Positions 47,094 through 58,343 of a DNA stretch of 64,000 bases are shown in pieces. The notes beneath the pieces are model-generated. The model was given only the letters and a program-made list of their open reading frames with translations, was not told where the DNA came from and searched no databases. The translations under genes were made by a program, and so were the position numbers. Position 1 is the stretch's first letter. Every line of letters begins with the position of its first letter. This DNA is from Lonicera japonica (lineage: Eukaryota; Streptophyta; Magnoliopsida; Dipsacales; Caprifoliaceae): assembly GCA_021464415.1 (NCBI GenBank), contig CM038467.1:17261127-17325126 (forward strand). The letters run 5' to 3'.

Positions 47094-48646
47094 TTCTGGC
47101 TACACCAAGTTCACTTGCTGTAAAATTTCGAAAAGGGACTCACTCATTTTCGGATGGACCTTTAACCTGGGCTGCAACTGAGCTAAAATTATCGGCCTGG
47201 TTCTTTTCGATTGGGATTTCGGTTATCGATTTTTGCAATGTACTTAGGGGCCCAAAATATGGCCCAATTGTGTATAAATAAACTAGTAAAGATAGATGCA
47301 CAGAAAATGAATAAATACATTTGTTTTGAAAAAAATTTCTAAAGTCTTTTCCTTTAGAATTAAAACAATCGAATGGGGAAGGAAATGAAACTCACAACCT
47401 CTCAAATGAGAGGTGATATCACTTGAAGTAAAACTCTTGAATGCTGCATGATTATATGGTTAAATGTGCCCTATAAATATATATTAAAAATAATATTAAC
47501 AAAAAGGAAAAAAATATAATTGTTGATATTAAAAAAAAATAAAAAGAAAGTAAGTAAGAATAAAGGTCAACTTGAATTCTTGAAGGCTAATTAAGTGGCA
47601 TGCTTGAGCCATGATAAGTGCATATAGAGTATATATTCTACGAGTTCAAACATTGCAAGATGCAATTTTGAGGCTCAGGCGACAAATAAAGTTTTGTAAA
47701 TTTCTTTGTATTACATGTATGTCCTACCTATGATTAAACTGGGGAGGAGCATAATCTAATGTGTGCAAACTGCCCCAATTTGCTCATACCGTTCGGCAAT
47801 AAAAAAAGAAAGAAAGTTGAAGATGAATATTTGTGTTTATTTGAAGGGTTAAACGGTCATTCAAAAAAAATCACCAAAAGATTTAATTTCAAGATCATCT
47901 TCAATTGTTTATAACACCCACTTTTGTTTAAATTTTTCTTTAAAAATTTATGAAAATGATCTATTCATTATAGAAAATATATACATTAAGTTTAATTACA
48001 AATTGATCTGTTTATTCCACCAAATAGGTACCATTAAAAACAGTTAAAAATGAATAATAATAGAAAAGAGTCAAATCCTTCCTTAACATCAGTACAAAAT
48101 AGAAACTTTTTATAGCATTACTTTACCAATTAACTAATGATACCTCACATTGTAAACAAAATATTTTTTTTGTCATTGTAATTATTCTGTCTAATAAAAT
48201 TCTATTCTATTACACTAAAAATGCTAAAGACAAATAGTTGGATAGAAGAGATGATATGATTATGTTTATGGACACTTCCGTGTAAAGTGGGGGAGAGATA
48301 GGATTGGACTGGACTGGACTGGAGTTAATTTCTTTTTATGGATTAAGTTGAGAGAAAATGCGGGGACCTAATCCAAAAGATATGGAGAATATATAAAGCT
48401 ATATGGCTTTATCCAAACAAAAAGTTTGCTGAGTCAGCTAGCTGCTTTTACTACTACAGATAAGTTTGCTAGCATCTACATCCACAGATATATATATATG
48501 CTCTCGGTCTCCACTAATTTCAAAACCATCTACCCCTATATACATATAAACTCCACAAGCATACATAAGCTCGATCACTACACTGCTATATATCTATTAT
48601 TCTTGTAACAATCAATTAATTTATATATATATATATATAATTAGTT
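47094..48646. other. Intergenic between FIO1 and the J-protein gene
   Basis: The FIO1 promoter lies at about 47100-47300 and the J-protein promoter near 48240-48640, with a probable TATA box (ATATATAAAGC) near 48389. CTGGACTGGACTGGAG at 48307 is a short tandem. No gene is seen; the 60-codon frame at 48426 lies in the leader. Confidence 0.5.
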
Positions 48647-48970
48647 ATGGCTACAAATTCAATTTCTCTGTATGAAGTATTAGGGATTCAAATGGGAGCC
48701 ACAGGACAGGAAATAAAGGCCGCATATCGGAGACTGGCGAGAAGTTGTCATCCTGATGTTGTGTCCATGAATCAAAAACATAACTCCACAAACAATTTCA
48801 TTAAGATTCAAGCTGCGTATTCTACTCTCTCCGATCCCAATAAACGAGCTTCTTACGATCGTCAACTTTTCCGACAGCCACGGTCTTCCTCCCCTCCCCC
48901 TCCCCCTGCACCTTTGAATTTGCTACCGCCCGCCGGAGTTGGGAGACTGATCAATGTTGGTAGCCACTAA
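48647..48970 (+). CDS. Small J-domain protein (dnaJ 11-like, chloroplast type)
   Basis: A 107-residue, single-exon type III J protein. The J domain spans about residues 7-75: helix II AAYRRLARSCH, the HPD motif at 35-37 that stimulates Hsp70 ATPase, then FIKIQAAYSTLSDPNKRASYD. It has no Gly/Phe or zinc-finger region; a Pro/Ser stretch (PPPPPAP) and a short tail ending LINVGSH follow. Short plant members of this kind are often plastid proteins related to DnaJ11/J20, but the N-terminus here is too short for an obvious transit peptide, so location is uncertain. The start ATG follows a long TA-rich leader. Stress or dark induction is common in the family but cannot be read here. Confidence 0.9.
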   Translation: MATNSISLYEVLGIQMGATGQEIKAAYRRLARSCHPDVVSMNQKHNSTNNFIKIQAAYSTLSDPNKRASYDRQLFRQPRSSSPPPPPAPLNLLPPAGVGRLINVGSH

Positions 48971-49440
48971 ATTATTTATTATTGGTTGAACACTACTTTC
49001 CCCTCTGTATTTAGGAGTGTAATTTCATAAATATTCAAGAACTCGATCTCTGTTAATATATTATATATTGTAACTTTCTTTTACTTTAATAGTAAAAGTG
49101 TCATTGTAGTAAATAATTTGGTTTGTACTTATTGCGAAATAATGGGAAAGAGGAATATATGATCTCGTAGTATTAGTTCCAATTCAATTGTGTTAAATAA
49201 ATGTATAGTATATCTCACTATTTTGCTAGCTTCCATGACATATTCCAACCGTTAACATATATATATTAGGTATATATAATTAATATCATTGAATCTCAAT
49301 TTTCCCAAAATCTCCTTAACCCTATATATTATATTATTTTAAAAAAATTGCAGTCTTTATTTATGTATCTTCTACGTCTATATAAAACTCCTTCATCGTA
49401 TATACTCAATTCATACACTCGATCTTTGTTATTCTTTGAA
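48971..49440. other. Flank downstream of the J-protein gene
   Basis: AT-rich 3' flank with no gene seen. Confidence 0.45.
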
Positions 49441-49444
49441 TGAC

Positions 49445-50620
49445 GTAATTGAAGATTTACCGGCGGCTAAAAAGAAGAATATTGAGTTACGATTGGAGAT
49501 GGATGTCCTTGCTGAGAAGTTTTAGCACAGGATTCCTTATTGAAAAGGAAAACTGTGATGGTAGAATATGGCCAGGCATGTGGTAATCCAGCAGTGGTCG
49601 ATACCACTGAATATGAGAGGATTTTTCCAAGCCTTCCAACTTTTAGGGGGGGAGTGTAGGCCAATTGAGTAGGTGAAGAGCTGGGCTACGGTGGTTACGG
49701 GTAATCGAAGTAAGAATGCGGGTACAATACTAGAATATGTGTAACCTATAGAAGCTGGGGGTGTTAAATGTGTGGAGTTTTCTTTAGATGAGGTTTTGGA
49801 TGAACTGCAACGATGGAATAAAGCAACTGTGGTGTATGTTCTCAGAGCAAAACTTTCGTTCCATGTGATGAAAGGTTTTTTTGAGAGGCGATGGAGGGAG
49901 TTTGGTGCGGTAAACATTTGTCTATTGAAATCTGGTGTTTATATTATGGAATTTGAAGATGTTGAGGCTAAGGGTAGAGTCATGGAGGCAGGTCCTTGGT
50001 ACTTTGACAATAGGCCAGTTATTGTGAAATCGTGGAGTTCAGATATGAGTTTGGAGAGAGATGGAATGTCTACTGTCCCTATATGGATCAAGTTACCAGG
50101 TCTGAAATTGCATTTGTGGGCGCCGTCTATACTTAGCAAAATTGCTGGATTGGTGGGTAAACCACTTCATACGGATATGATGACGGCTAGTCGTAGTCGA
50201 TTGGCTTATACGAGGATCTGTGTAGAAATAAAAATTGGGGATGTTCTACCTAGTCTGTTTTGTTAAAAGATATAAATGGGAGGCAATTTGAGCAGGTCAT
50301 TGAGTATGAGTGGGTTCTATTTCATTGTGACCATTGTCATATGTTCGGGCACATGGAGGGGAGGTGTGGACAGAAGCCTAAGGTTCTGGAGGTATGGTAG
50401 CCTAAAGCAAGTAATCCACAAAAGGAGGATGTGAGGCAGATTATATATGGTGGGTCAATGCGTGAGGTAGATCTAATTATAGTGAATTCTCTTAGCAAGG
50501 AGGGGCAACAACGCCAGATGGATGAGATGGTGCTGGTGCAATTGAATAACTCTTTTCAGCAACCGATGAACGAGGATGAAATGGTGAATGTGGGGCATAA
50601 TGAGGACCATTAAGGAGAAT
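49445..50620 (+). pseudogene. LINE ORF1 (DUF4283 plus zinc knuckle) relic
   Basis: The frame 49772-50266 encodes a DUF4283-like domain: FSLDEVLDELQRWNKATV, then MEFEDVEAKGRVMEAGPWYF, DNRPVIVKSWS and a PIWIKLPGL motif. A stop at 50264-50266 interrupts it. In another frame, after about 50270, it continues with QFEQVIEYEWVLFHCDHC and a CX2CX4HX4C zinc knuckle (CDHCHMFGHMEGRC, about 50320-50365). In intact LINEs this product is the RNA-binding gag-like protein. Upstream, 49490-49740 has broken, related-looking sequence. No ORF2 follows, so the copy is 3'-truncated or scrambled. Confidence 0.8.
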
Positions 50621-50953
50621 CACTTTGTTCCTCCTGGATTCTAGTACAGACGTGCCGTTCCAATTCATTTTGGTTATTTGGAATATCTTTTCAGCTATGT
50701 TGCTGTTCTCATAATATGTAAAAACACGGTGACTAACTTTTACGGATCAACTAACGTGCGAGATAAGTATTGATTGGAGTATGTGGTCATGAAATATTAA
50801 TCAATACATATCAGTTACAGATCAATTTGTCGATAAAATTTAGTAGATACATTGATTCATGTATCCATTACTTTAAAAATGCATCTTCAATTATTTTATT
50901 AGCCTACCTGTATTATACCACTCACATCTAAGCTTTGTATGATTGGTCCGCAT
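50621..50953. other. Intergenic, no gene seen
   Basis: AT-rich stretch after the LINE relic without supported features. Confidence 0.4.
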
Positions 50954-50956
50954 TTA

Positions 50957-51763
50957 TGGCTCGTTTGGTTCAAGATTTAAACCATTCCAGGAATGCTACA
51001 TTCCATTCCGAAACAACTCCCGCGTTTGGTTCAAGTTTTAAGTCCGGAATAAATGATTCCAGGAACAAACCTTTCCCCCAAAGTTCTCCCATTTAAATCA
51101 TAAGGAATAAACCGAGGAGAGGGGTTGGCCCAGTGGTAAGCAACCTCCACCCTTGCCTTGAGGTCAAGGGTTCGACTCATGGGGTGGGAGGGGAGGGTTT
51201 TTCTTTATTTGTAGGATTAAGGGAGAGACTAAGACCTCCCTTAATTTTTTAAAAAATAAAAAAAAAATCATAAGGAATAAACCATTACCAATGGGCATCT
51301 TTTTTAATTTTTTTATGTTAGGACTAAAATAACACTCTTCCTTATGAATAAATAATTATTTTTCCATCAGTGTATGAAAATATTGTTTGGAACTTTTTTT
51401 TTTAATTACGCTGCTACACAAAAATGAAAAAAAAAAATTATTTGGAACTTTTTCTTTTCTTTTTTCCTGTTGTAATTTTTTTTAATTAAAAATAATTGTA
51501 ATTTTTGTAGGATAGTTATTAGTTAGGCATGTGTAATTTTTGTAATTTATTATAGTAATTGTCTCTTTTAAAAAATTAGCAGGTGTTGTTTTCTCATCTT
51601 TTAAAAAGAAGGGTATTTTTGCAATTGATATTTTATTCCATTCCTATTCCTGGTTGAACCAAACATCGGCATGGCATCCTAGAATGCCAGGAAAATAACT
51701 TGCCAGGAATCAAGTATTCCCATTCCATGCCCATTCCATTCAAAACTCGAACCAAACGAGCCC
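50957..51763. mobile_element. PIF/Harbinger-type MITE carrying a SINE
   Basis: The ends TGGCTCGTTTGGTTCAAG and (inverted) GGGCTCGTTTGGTTCGAG are flanked by TTA on both sides (50954-50956, 51764-51766). Internal TTCCATTCC / GGAATG motifs are typical of this family. A SINE with its own duplication lies inside at 51114-51264, so the MITE itself is about 640 bp. Confidence 0.85.
51114..51264 (+). mobile_element. tRNA-derived SINE with a perfect 19-bp target duplication
   Basis: Box A TGGCCCAGTGG (51126-51136) and box B GGTTCGACTC (51169-51178) are correctly spaced for internal RNA polymerase III transcription. The element ends in an A-rich tail. AAATCATAAGGAATAAACC occurs at 51095-51113 and again at 51265-51283, a clean L1-type duplication. 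It has no coding capacity and depends on LINE enzymes in trans. Confidence 0.92.
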
Positions 51764-51766
51764 TTA

Positions 51767-52251
51767 AGGACCAAATAAATGGTTCTCTTTAGATCATTTC
51801 CCTATATATACATATATACACATTTGGAGCACATATGTCCATTAGAAATGTTCTAAAGTTTATATTGGGAAAGCAAATGACTACACTTATATATTAATGC
51901 GAGGATACTTATACTTTCATCGTTTAGTTAAATTTATTATTTTTTTTAACAAATTGAAAGTTTGATGCCATAGCGGTCAAAAAGCAAAACAAGAAAATTG
52001 TAATACCATCATTTGATTAAATTTATTATTATTTTTTTAATAGATATTGAAAGACCGGTCTAAAGCTCGAATAACAAACTAAACTGAAAAATCTGCTAAA
52101 TAAAGAATGATCATACAGTGATAAATAGCGGCTCTAAACAGACTGTCAGCAGACCAACCATGCCTAAGCGACCTTGTTTATCGAACGCCTAACATAGCAG
52201 AAAGCGACATTAATAAAGTGGGTGAATTAGATACTCCAGAAAGGCTTTTAG
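51767..52251. other. Intergenic, no gene seen
   Basis: AT-rich DNA with one somewhat GC-richer patch (52030-52200) that resembles, in part, the DNA near 56850-56980. Confidence 0.4.
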
Positions 52252-52254
52252 TAA

Positions 52255-52861
52255 GAGCATCCGCACCGGATAGGGTAAATAGATAAATTTACCCTATCCC
52301 TCTCTCCAGCGGAAGAATATCAAAATTTGGAAAGTAGGGTAGAGAACTAAATTTACCATTCTCTTAAATTTTACCCTATACGAATATGGGTCGATCGTAT
52401 GAGGCATTTGACATTCATATCAAACTAAAAAAAAACCATACGAATTTAGCTCATTCGTATGGGAATTTCTTGATTATATGTATATTTTTTTTTGTTTTCT
52501 AAACCCATACGAATTTGGCTCATTCGTATGGGAATTTCTTGATTATATTATCTATTTTTTTTTAAGTTATATGTGTGAGATAACTAAAAAAACTTAAAAA
52601 ATAAAGAAATAAAAAAATTACAAATTAACCCATACGAATTTGGCACATTCGTATGGTTGAAAAAGTATGCCAAAACAATTCATACAATTGTTCTTCAATC
52701 GTATGGCATTAATTTTTTTTTTTTTTTTTTTATAAACTCATTCGAATGTGAGACATTCGTATGAGTAAAAAAATTACCATTTCTGCTGTGTGCATGTTTT
52801 AAAATTTAGAAAGCAATAGCTAAATTTAGCCTAAATTTTAATGTATCCGGTGCGGATGCTC
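52255..52861. mobile_element. PIF/Harbinger-type MITE with internal palindromes, 607 bp
   Basis: The ends GAGCATCCGCACCGGATA and (inverted) GAGCATCCGCACCGGATA are identical and flanked by TAA (52252-52254, 52862-52864). The centre holds about five self-complementary units of the form CCATACGAA...TTCGTATGG (52379-52765), each able to form a short hairpin. A related locus near 56990 lacks the element. Confidence 0.93.
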
Positions 52862-52864
52862 TAA

Positions 52865-53507
52865 GTAGTCTCTTTCTATCCTAAATTGAAAGTTGATATT
52901 TGACTTTACAATTTTCCAAAGATTTACTAATTTTTAACATAATTAAGGTCTAAAAACAATATTTGTTTATTACTTATCATAATACTTGGTTCATTAATTA
53001 ATTATGTTTTAAAAGGAAATTATATTATTAATTTCAAACAATATTTCCAAAAAAGATATATATTTTTAATTGATAATGGAGGGAGTACTCATCATAGTAT
53101 CACAAAGTAATCTGATTATGCATATGCAAAAGTTATAGATAATTCATACTTTGCCATAATTAAAAAGTTGTATCTGTTTGAGAGAGCGGGTTCATATATA
53201 TAATTATTCTTAAAGTGCCAATAATATAACCTTATTCCTAGCTAATTAAGTATGGGATACCAATTTTATTTTATTTCACGTGGTATTATTTATTATTTAT
53301 GAAGATATATGTCATAAGGTTGGGGGAACCAACTGCGGCACTTCTGATTGGAAGGATTTAAAAACAGCGAGCTAAACACATCGATCTCACGGAAGTGATA
53401 TTAAGTATTATCGATCACAGTTGGTCAAATTAAGCCTATGACTTACGTGGGTGACCAATCGGTGATATAATTAGTATTATCCTAATCAATTTTACCAAGC
53501 AGCCATC

Positions 53508-53542
<35 letters not shown>

Positions 53543-53764
53543 CCTTTTTTATTATGCAAAACATATATAGACTTCGCGTGCACAAGTACTATGCTACCGA
53601 TTAATATATATGAATCATCTATTCCCATCAAAATTAATTTGATAAAGTATTTCATTATTATACATTATTAATCTAACTGGTATATATGAGTTAGCTTAAA
53701 TTTATTTAGTCTAAATTAAACTAGGATTTGGAGTTTGGCAACCGTTGCACTTGTCCTCTGTGAA
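52865..53764. repeat. Locally duplicated flank, related to 57000-57160, 59110-59240 and 63590-63720
   Basis: TTTACTAATTTTTAACATAA followed by TTAAGGTC, at about 52922, recurs near 57050. ATAATCTATTCCC-like and GACTTCGCGTGCACAAGTA phrases recur near 59168 with small changes. AAGTAATCTGATTATGC recurs near 63598. A TA microsatellite lies at 53512-53540. This is remnant DNA of a locally duplicated region and contains no gene. Confidence 0.55.
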
Positions 53765-55215
53765 TACAATATTGAGACAACCGATTAAAAGAGGATAAGA
53801 ACATTCATTTTTCTTTATCTAAAATATTTTTTATTTTTTTTCCTTAAAAATAAATTAGTCACCACAGGTCATCACCACTACCACCACCACTATCCCCCTC
53901 CGGAATTTTGGCAACCATAACCAGAGTGTCATGATCTCATCGGAGCTCCAGCGTAAGTATAAATATATTTTTGCACTAAATTCTCAAACAACTAATGATA
54001 CATATTTTAGTGTAAATTTGTTTTTACACTAAATTCGCAAGTAACAAATGATACATATTTTAGTGCAAATATATTTTTGCACTAAATCTTCAAACAACTC
54101 ATGATATATTTTTAGTGCAAATTTGTTTTTTGACTCCGCAATCAACTAATGACATATTTTAGTGCAAATCCATTTTTGTACTAAATCCGCAAGTAACAAA
54201 TTATAAATATTTTAGGGCAAATTTGTTTTTGCACTAAATTCTTAAGCAACTCATGGTATATTTTTAGTGCAAATCCGTTTTTGCACTAAATCCGCAATCA
54301 ACTAATGATACATATTGTAGTGCAAATTCTTTTTTACACTAAATTCACAAACAACAAATAATACATATTTTAGTGCAAATCTATTTTTGCACTAAATTCT
54401 CAAGCAACTCGTATTATATTTTTTGTGCAAAATTGTTTTTGCACTAAATTCGCAAACAACTAATGTTATAAATTTTAGTGCAAATATGTTCTTGCACCAA
54501 ATTTGTAAACAAATTAAGATATAAATTTTGGTACAAATTCAATTTTGCATAAAATCCGCAAGCAATTAAAGCAAAAATTTATTAAATTTTTGCGCTATAT
54601 AAAAACTTTCGCTGGAACTCCCTTGTCCTTGTTAGAGTTGTGACAATGGTCGCTGGAGCTCTGGTGGACTATCGTGGCGGAGGTAGTTGGTGAGACATAA
54701 TAACCCCCAATGATAATAAAGAAATAAAATGTTGTAGTAAGGATATAATTGACTATTCAAAAAGGGGATGCATCTTTTTAGAGAACAAAGAATTCAAAAT
54801 TATTCTTATGGCTAAAACAAATTGTGGAGAAAGTCTTTCATTTAATTTGAAATAATGAGGTGTTCTTAACTTAAATATAATTTTGGATGAAATACTTAGA
54901 ACCCATTTTCTCTACAATATTTATGGTCATGAGCAAAGCAGTAGCATCTGTCATCGCAGCCGAACCATAAATACCCTGGGCCTGACCCACTATCTTGGAG
55001 TCGGGTTCGGGCCCAACTGTTAACGGGTCATCTATGACAGCAACTAGGCCAAAGACGGTTGGTGATGAGTCCATAAAGTTGGACCCGGTCACCATGACAG
55101 CAGTGGGGTTGTTGCCACTTACTACGTCGTGGATCGAGGTAGAAGTGAAACTTGGTTATATAGCTTTATTTTCGTTTCTGGTGCTGAGCTTTTGAAACAG
55201 ATTTGGGGTCTTTAG
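53730..55215 (-). pseudogene. Dirigent-family pseudogene, split by a Mutator-like insertion
   Basis: Read on the minus strand from about 55215: an N-terminal piece with EAAIAKDPKS, then TKFHFY, a frameshift, NNPTAVMVTGSNF, a VFGLVAVIDDPLTVGPEP block, KIVGQAQGIYGSAAM and ALLMTINIV (to 54913). After a 1139-bp insertion the frame resumes as FTEDKCNGC (53764-53740), then decays. Joined across the insertion, the two sides read INIV-FTEDK in frame. The C-terminal third is absent. The block order matches the dirigent relic at 9507-11240. Confidence 0.85.
53774..54912. mobile_element. Array-bearing Mutator-like element, family 2, copy 2 (1139 bp)
   Basis: A perfect 9-bp duplication TACAATATT flanks it (53765-53773 and 54913-54921). 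The ends GAGACAACCGATTAAAAG and (inverted) GAGAAAATGGGTTCTAAG are only weakly similar. The centre (53960-54560) holds about nine or ten units of about 63 bp, each containing TTTTAGTGCAAAT and TTTTTGCACTAAAT, which are complementary to each other. The flanking blocks match 27968-29040. Confidence 0.9.
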
Positions 55216-55343
55216 CAATGGCTGCCTCAACTATGAGCATGGCTATGATGACCATTCAGCAAAGCGTTATTGTTATAGCTATAATAGTTAGCTTGTGTAA
55301 AATTGCGAGTGTAAGAGATGGAATGGACCAACGTTATTTCGAT

Positions 55344-55756
55344 CAGTGGCGAAGCCAGAAAATTGAGCAACAGGGGGCGAAATTTAATCGAAAATCAACA
55401 CACACTATATCATATTTAAAGCCATAAAATTTGAATGCAAACATAACACTATTAATAATAAAAGTTCATACAACTTAAATAACAAATGCAAACAATTATG
55501 ATAAATTACAATAACATTCTATGATTTTTCATATTTTGAAAGTATTGGTGAATGGTGGTAGTAAAAAAATGGTGTAGATATTTAATTAATTAGGTTTAAT
55601 ATTAACAAATTGTTCTTTAAGATTTTGTATCTTACAGTTAGGTCCCCTCAAGTTTATTTTTATGCACATAAGTCCCTAAAAAGTTTTTTTTTTTACAAAA
55701 AAGCCCCAACCCAAGGAGGGGCAGCTGCCCCCTGCCCCTACATAGCTTCGCCCCTG
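55344..55756. mobile_element. hAT-type MITE, 413 bp, upstream of a dirigent relic
   Basis: A perfect 8-bp duplication ATTTCGAT flanks it (55336-55343 and 55757-55764). The ends CAGTGGCGAAGCCA and (inverted) CAGGGGCGAAGCTA match. A GGGGCAGCTGCCCC palindrome lies near the right end. There is no coding frame. Confidence 0.92.
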
Positions 55757-55764
55757 ATTTCGAT

Positions 55765-56520
55765 CACGTGCTCATAACAAATAAAGTCCTTGGTGTTAAT
55801 TACAAATGAACAGTAAACTCTTACAATTGCTTTCTAATATGAAAGACTATATACTTTGTCATTATTTATGCTTTTTTTGGGCAAAGAGCCAAAGACTTTC
55901 ATATTGTTCGTATTATATAACATGCATAGACTTAATCCATTACAACCATTTTTTAGATGAATTAATATAATTATTTTGTGAGTCTAGAATTAATGGAAAT
56001 GGTAAGGTTGATAAATTTTTTGCCCAAATCAAGATTATATATACGCTTGATCGATCTCAACAATTCTGTAAACGTGGTCCATGCGTATCATTAGTGGATA
56101 AGTCCAACCTCTTTTTACAACTAAGGACTAACAATGCTTTTAGATTGAAACAATGAAAAAATAGAGTTGCGGCTAAGCTACTCCCGAAGTTAAGAGCAGA
56201 GCTTAATTGTCATGCATTACCTTCCATCCAGAGCGTGCATAGGACTAATAGCACATTGTTATGCTCTTTAAAAATAATATTTAATTATTTTAATTTTATT
56301 ATAAAGAAAAAATCACCAACAAGAATTTTTTTCAAATTGTTATGCTCTTTAAAAATAACACTTAATTATTTTTTATTGATAACGTTATGCCAATATTCAC
56401 ACCTTCAGAACTTAAACTTAATTAAGTTCAAATTTTACTCCTAATTTTAATTAAACCAACACAAAGTAATACAAATGGAGTGAAAAAGGGGTCATCCATT
56501 TACGATAATTAAGCAGGCTA
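55765..56520. other. Intergenic, with a short direct repeat
   Basis: TTATGCTCTTTAAAAATAA occurs at about 56261 and 56338, making a direct repeat of about 77 bp. No gene is seen. Confidence 0.45.
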
Positions 56521-56527
56521 AACAAGC

Positions 56528-56670
56528 AAGGTGGGGATTTGAAGGTAATGTTGGACTGAGCAACGCAGATGGCAGTCGGGTTGTTTCTACTTACTTTGCG
56601 GTGGAAGTAGAAGTAAAGCTTTGTTAGTGAGCTTTTGTGTTTTTCTTTTAGAAAATTAGGATTTAACCCC
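56528..56670 (-). pseudogene. Dirigent-family N-terminal fragment
   Basis: The minus strand encodes SSLTKLYFYFHRKVSRNNPT followed by AICVAQSNITFKSP, matching LHFYFHDxxSGxNPT...VAQSNIT of the 9.5-kb copy. The preceding residues fit the variable linker. Sequence after ITFKSP is unrelated, so the copy is truncated. Confidence 0.7.
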
Positions 56671-57873
56671 AAGGTTTTTACATTGATTAAAAAAAAGAGA
56701 GTAGACATTGTAGCTTGACAGCTGGGAGTCAAGAAGGGCAAAATAAGAAAACTTTGTTGCTGCGCTAGTTGGGGATGAAGAAAATGGGTAAAGTGATCGA
56801 GGAGCTACCGATTGTACTGTATTAGCAGAAGTGCTAGAAGAGTTCAAAGATGTTATGCCATTGGAGTGGCCAAGTCAAGTAAACGGAGCAAGTCGAAGGC
56901 GAAAAGCGATCGAAGAGTGAACCAAGAATCTTTATTGATTTGGTAGCTAGAAGTGGGCGAATTAGATGATCCAAAAAGGTTTTCAGTTAAAGCATTCCTT
57001 ATATCCCAAATTGAAATTAAGTTCATATTTAACTTTTCAATTTTCTAAAGATTTACTAATTTTTAACATAATTAAGGTCCAAAAAAACAAAACTTGTTTA
57101 TTATAATAAGACTTGGTGCTTCAATTATATATGTTTCAAAAAGTATCCCATAAATATATATGCATATACGCGAATTAAAAGAATCTATATAAATGCAGAA
57201 TGTTATCAGCATCGATTATACCAAGTAAAAATATAATTTAACCCCACTATGGTAGTATTAATCTTTAAAGTAAGATTAGTGTCAAATATACACAAATTTA
57301 AATTAGATAAAAAATAATTAGTATACTCAGCTCCATGTTTTTAAAGGTAGGTGGGGTCATCTAAACCCATAATCCTAAACATGGCAATGCTCCTGGGGAA
57401 AAGTTAGTCAGCTTTGAGTACGTACATTGATAGCCAGTGTTAAATTAATCAAAAAATTACGTCTATAAATACAATCATGTGAATCAGACTTGCCGCCTCA
57501 TTGTTACAAAAGCAAGTATAACACAAACATGACACAATGTCATTGGCACATTAAGAAAACGCTCTTTAGTGCATTGAGTTTCATCACTTATAGTTACCGC
57601 AACTTTTGTGAGGAACTCTAAGTTTTGCCACTAATCAAAAGAAATATATTAACCGAAGAAATACAAATTTTTAGAGGTAAATTATGTGATGAAATACAAT
57701 TTTATCACAAGTAGTTTGTCATTATGTGCATTTTACGACAAAACACATTTAATCATTATTCGCCACACATCGCTAATAATTATTGGCAAAGAAATCACAA
57801 TTAGCGATTAAAAAAAAGAGAAATTATTAAATAAAATGGAATACATGTATGCATGATGCCTCCACCAATACTT
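56671..57873. other. Intergenic, partly a duplicate of the 52.2-53 kb flank
   Basis: Part of 56945-57160 resembles 52215-52254 joined to 52865-53060 without the MITE. The rest is AT-rich with no gene seen. Confidence 0.45.
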
Positions 57874-57876
57874 TTA

Positions 57877-58161
57877 GGCTCCGTTTGATTGCAAGGTGGA
57901 AAAAGAAAATAAATTAAGTTAGTTTTGGTGAAAATATGAAAAATAAGTTGAGTGATAGATGTGATATTCTCTTAATTTTTAAGTTTTTCTATGAAAAAAT
58001 TTTCTTTATTTGATGGTGAGTAAAAATTTTTCACCAAAAATATTAAAGGATGGAAAATATAAACCCATCAAATGACTAACATCTCTCACCTTATTTTTTA
58101 TTTTTTCACACAAACTAATTAAATTTATTTTATTTTTTCATCTTTATAATCAAACGGAGCC
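57877..58161. mobile_element. Tourist-like MITE, 285 bp, copy 1
   Basis: The ends GGCTCCGTTTGATTGCAAGG and (inverted) GGCTCCGTTTGATTATAAAG are flanked by TTA (57874-57876, 58162-58164). It sits directly 3' of the dirigent C-terminal fragment. Confidence 0.88.
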
Positions 58162-58343
58162 TTAGTAATTAATGAGACATGGAAATTTATGACTAACATT
58201 GACATGAAATCAACAACCGCGTCACCCGGGGTAACATCAAAAGAAAGAGTCTCCGTGGTAGCAATGCCACGTGCCATCCGGGAAAATACAACCATAATGG
58301 GCATTGCACGGTAAGTATCAAATATTGCGTTTCGACCCAAAAC

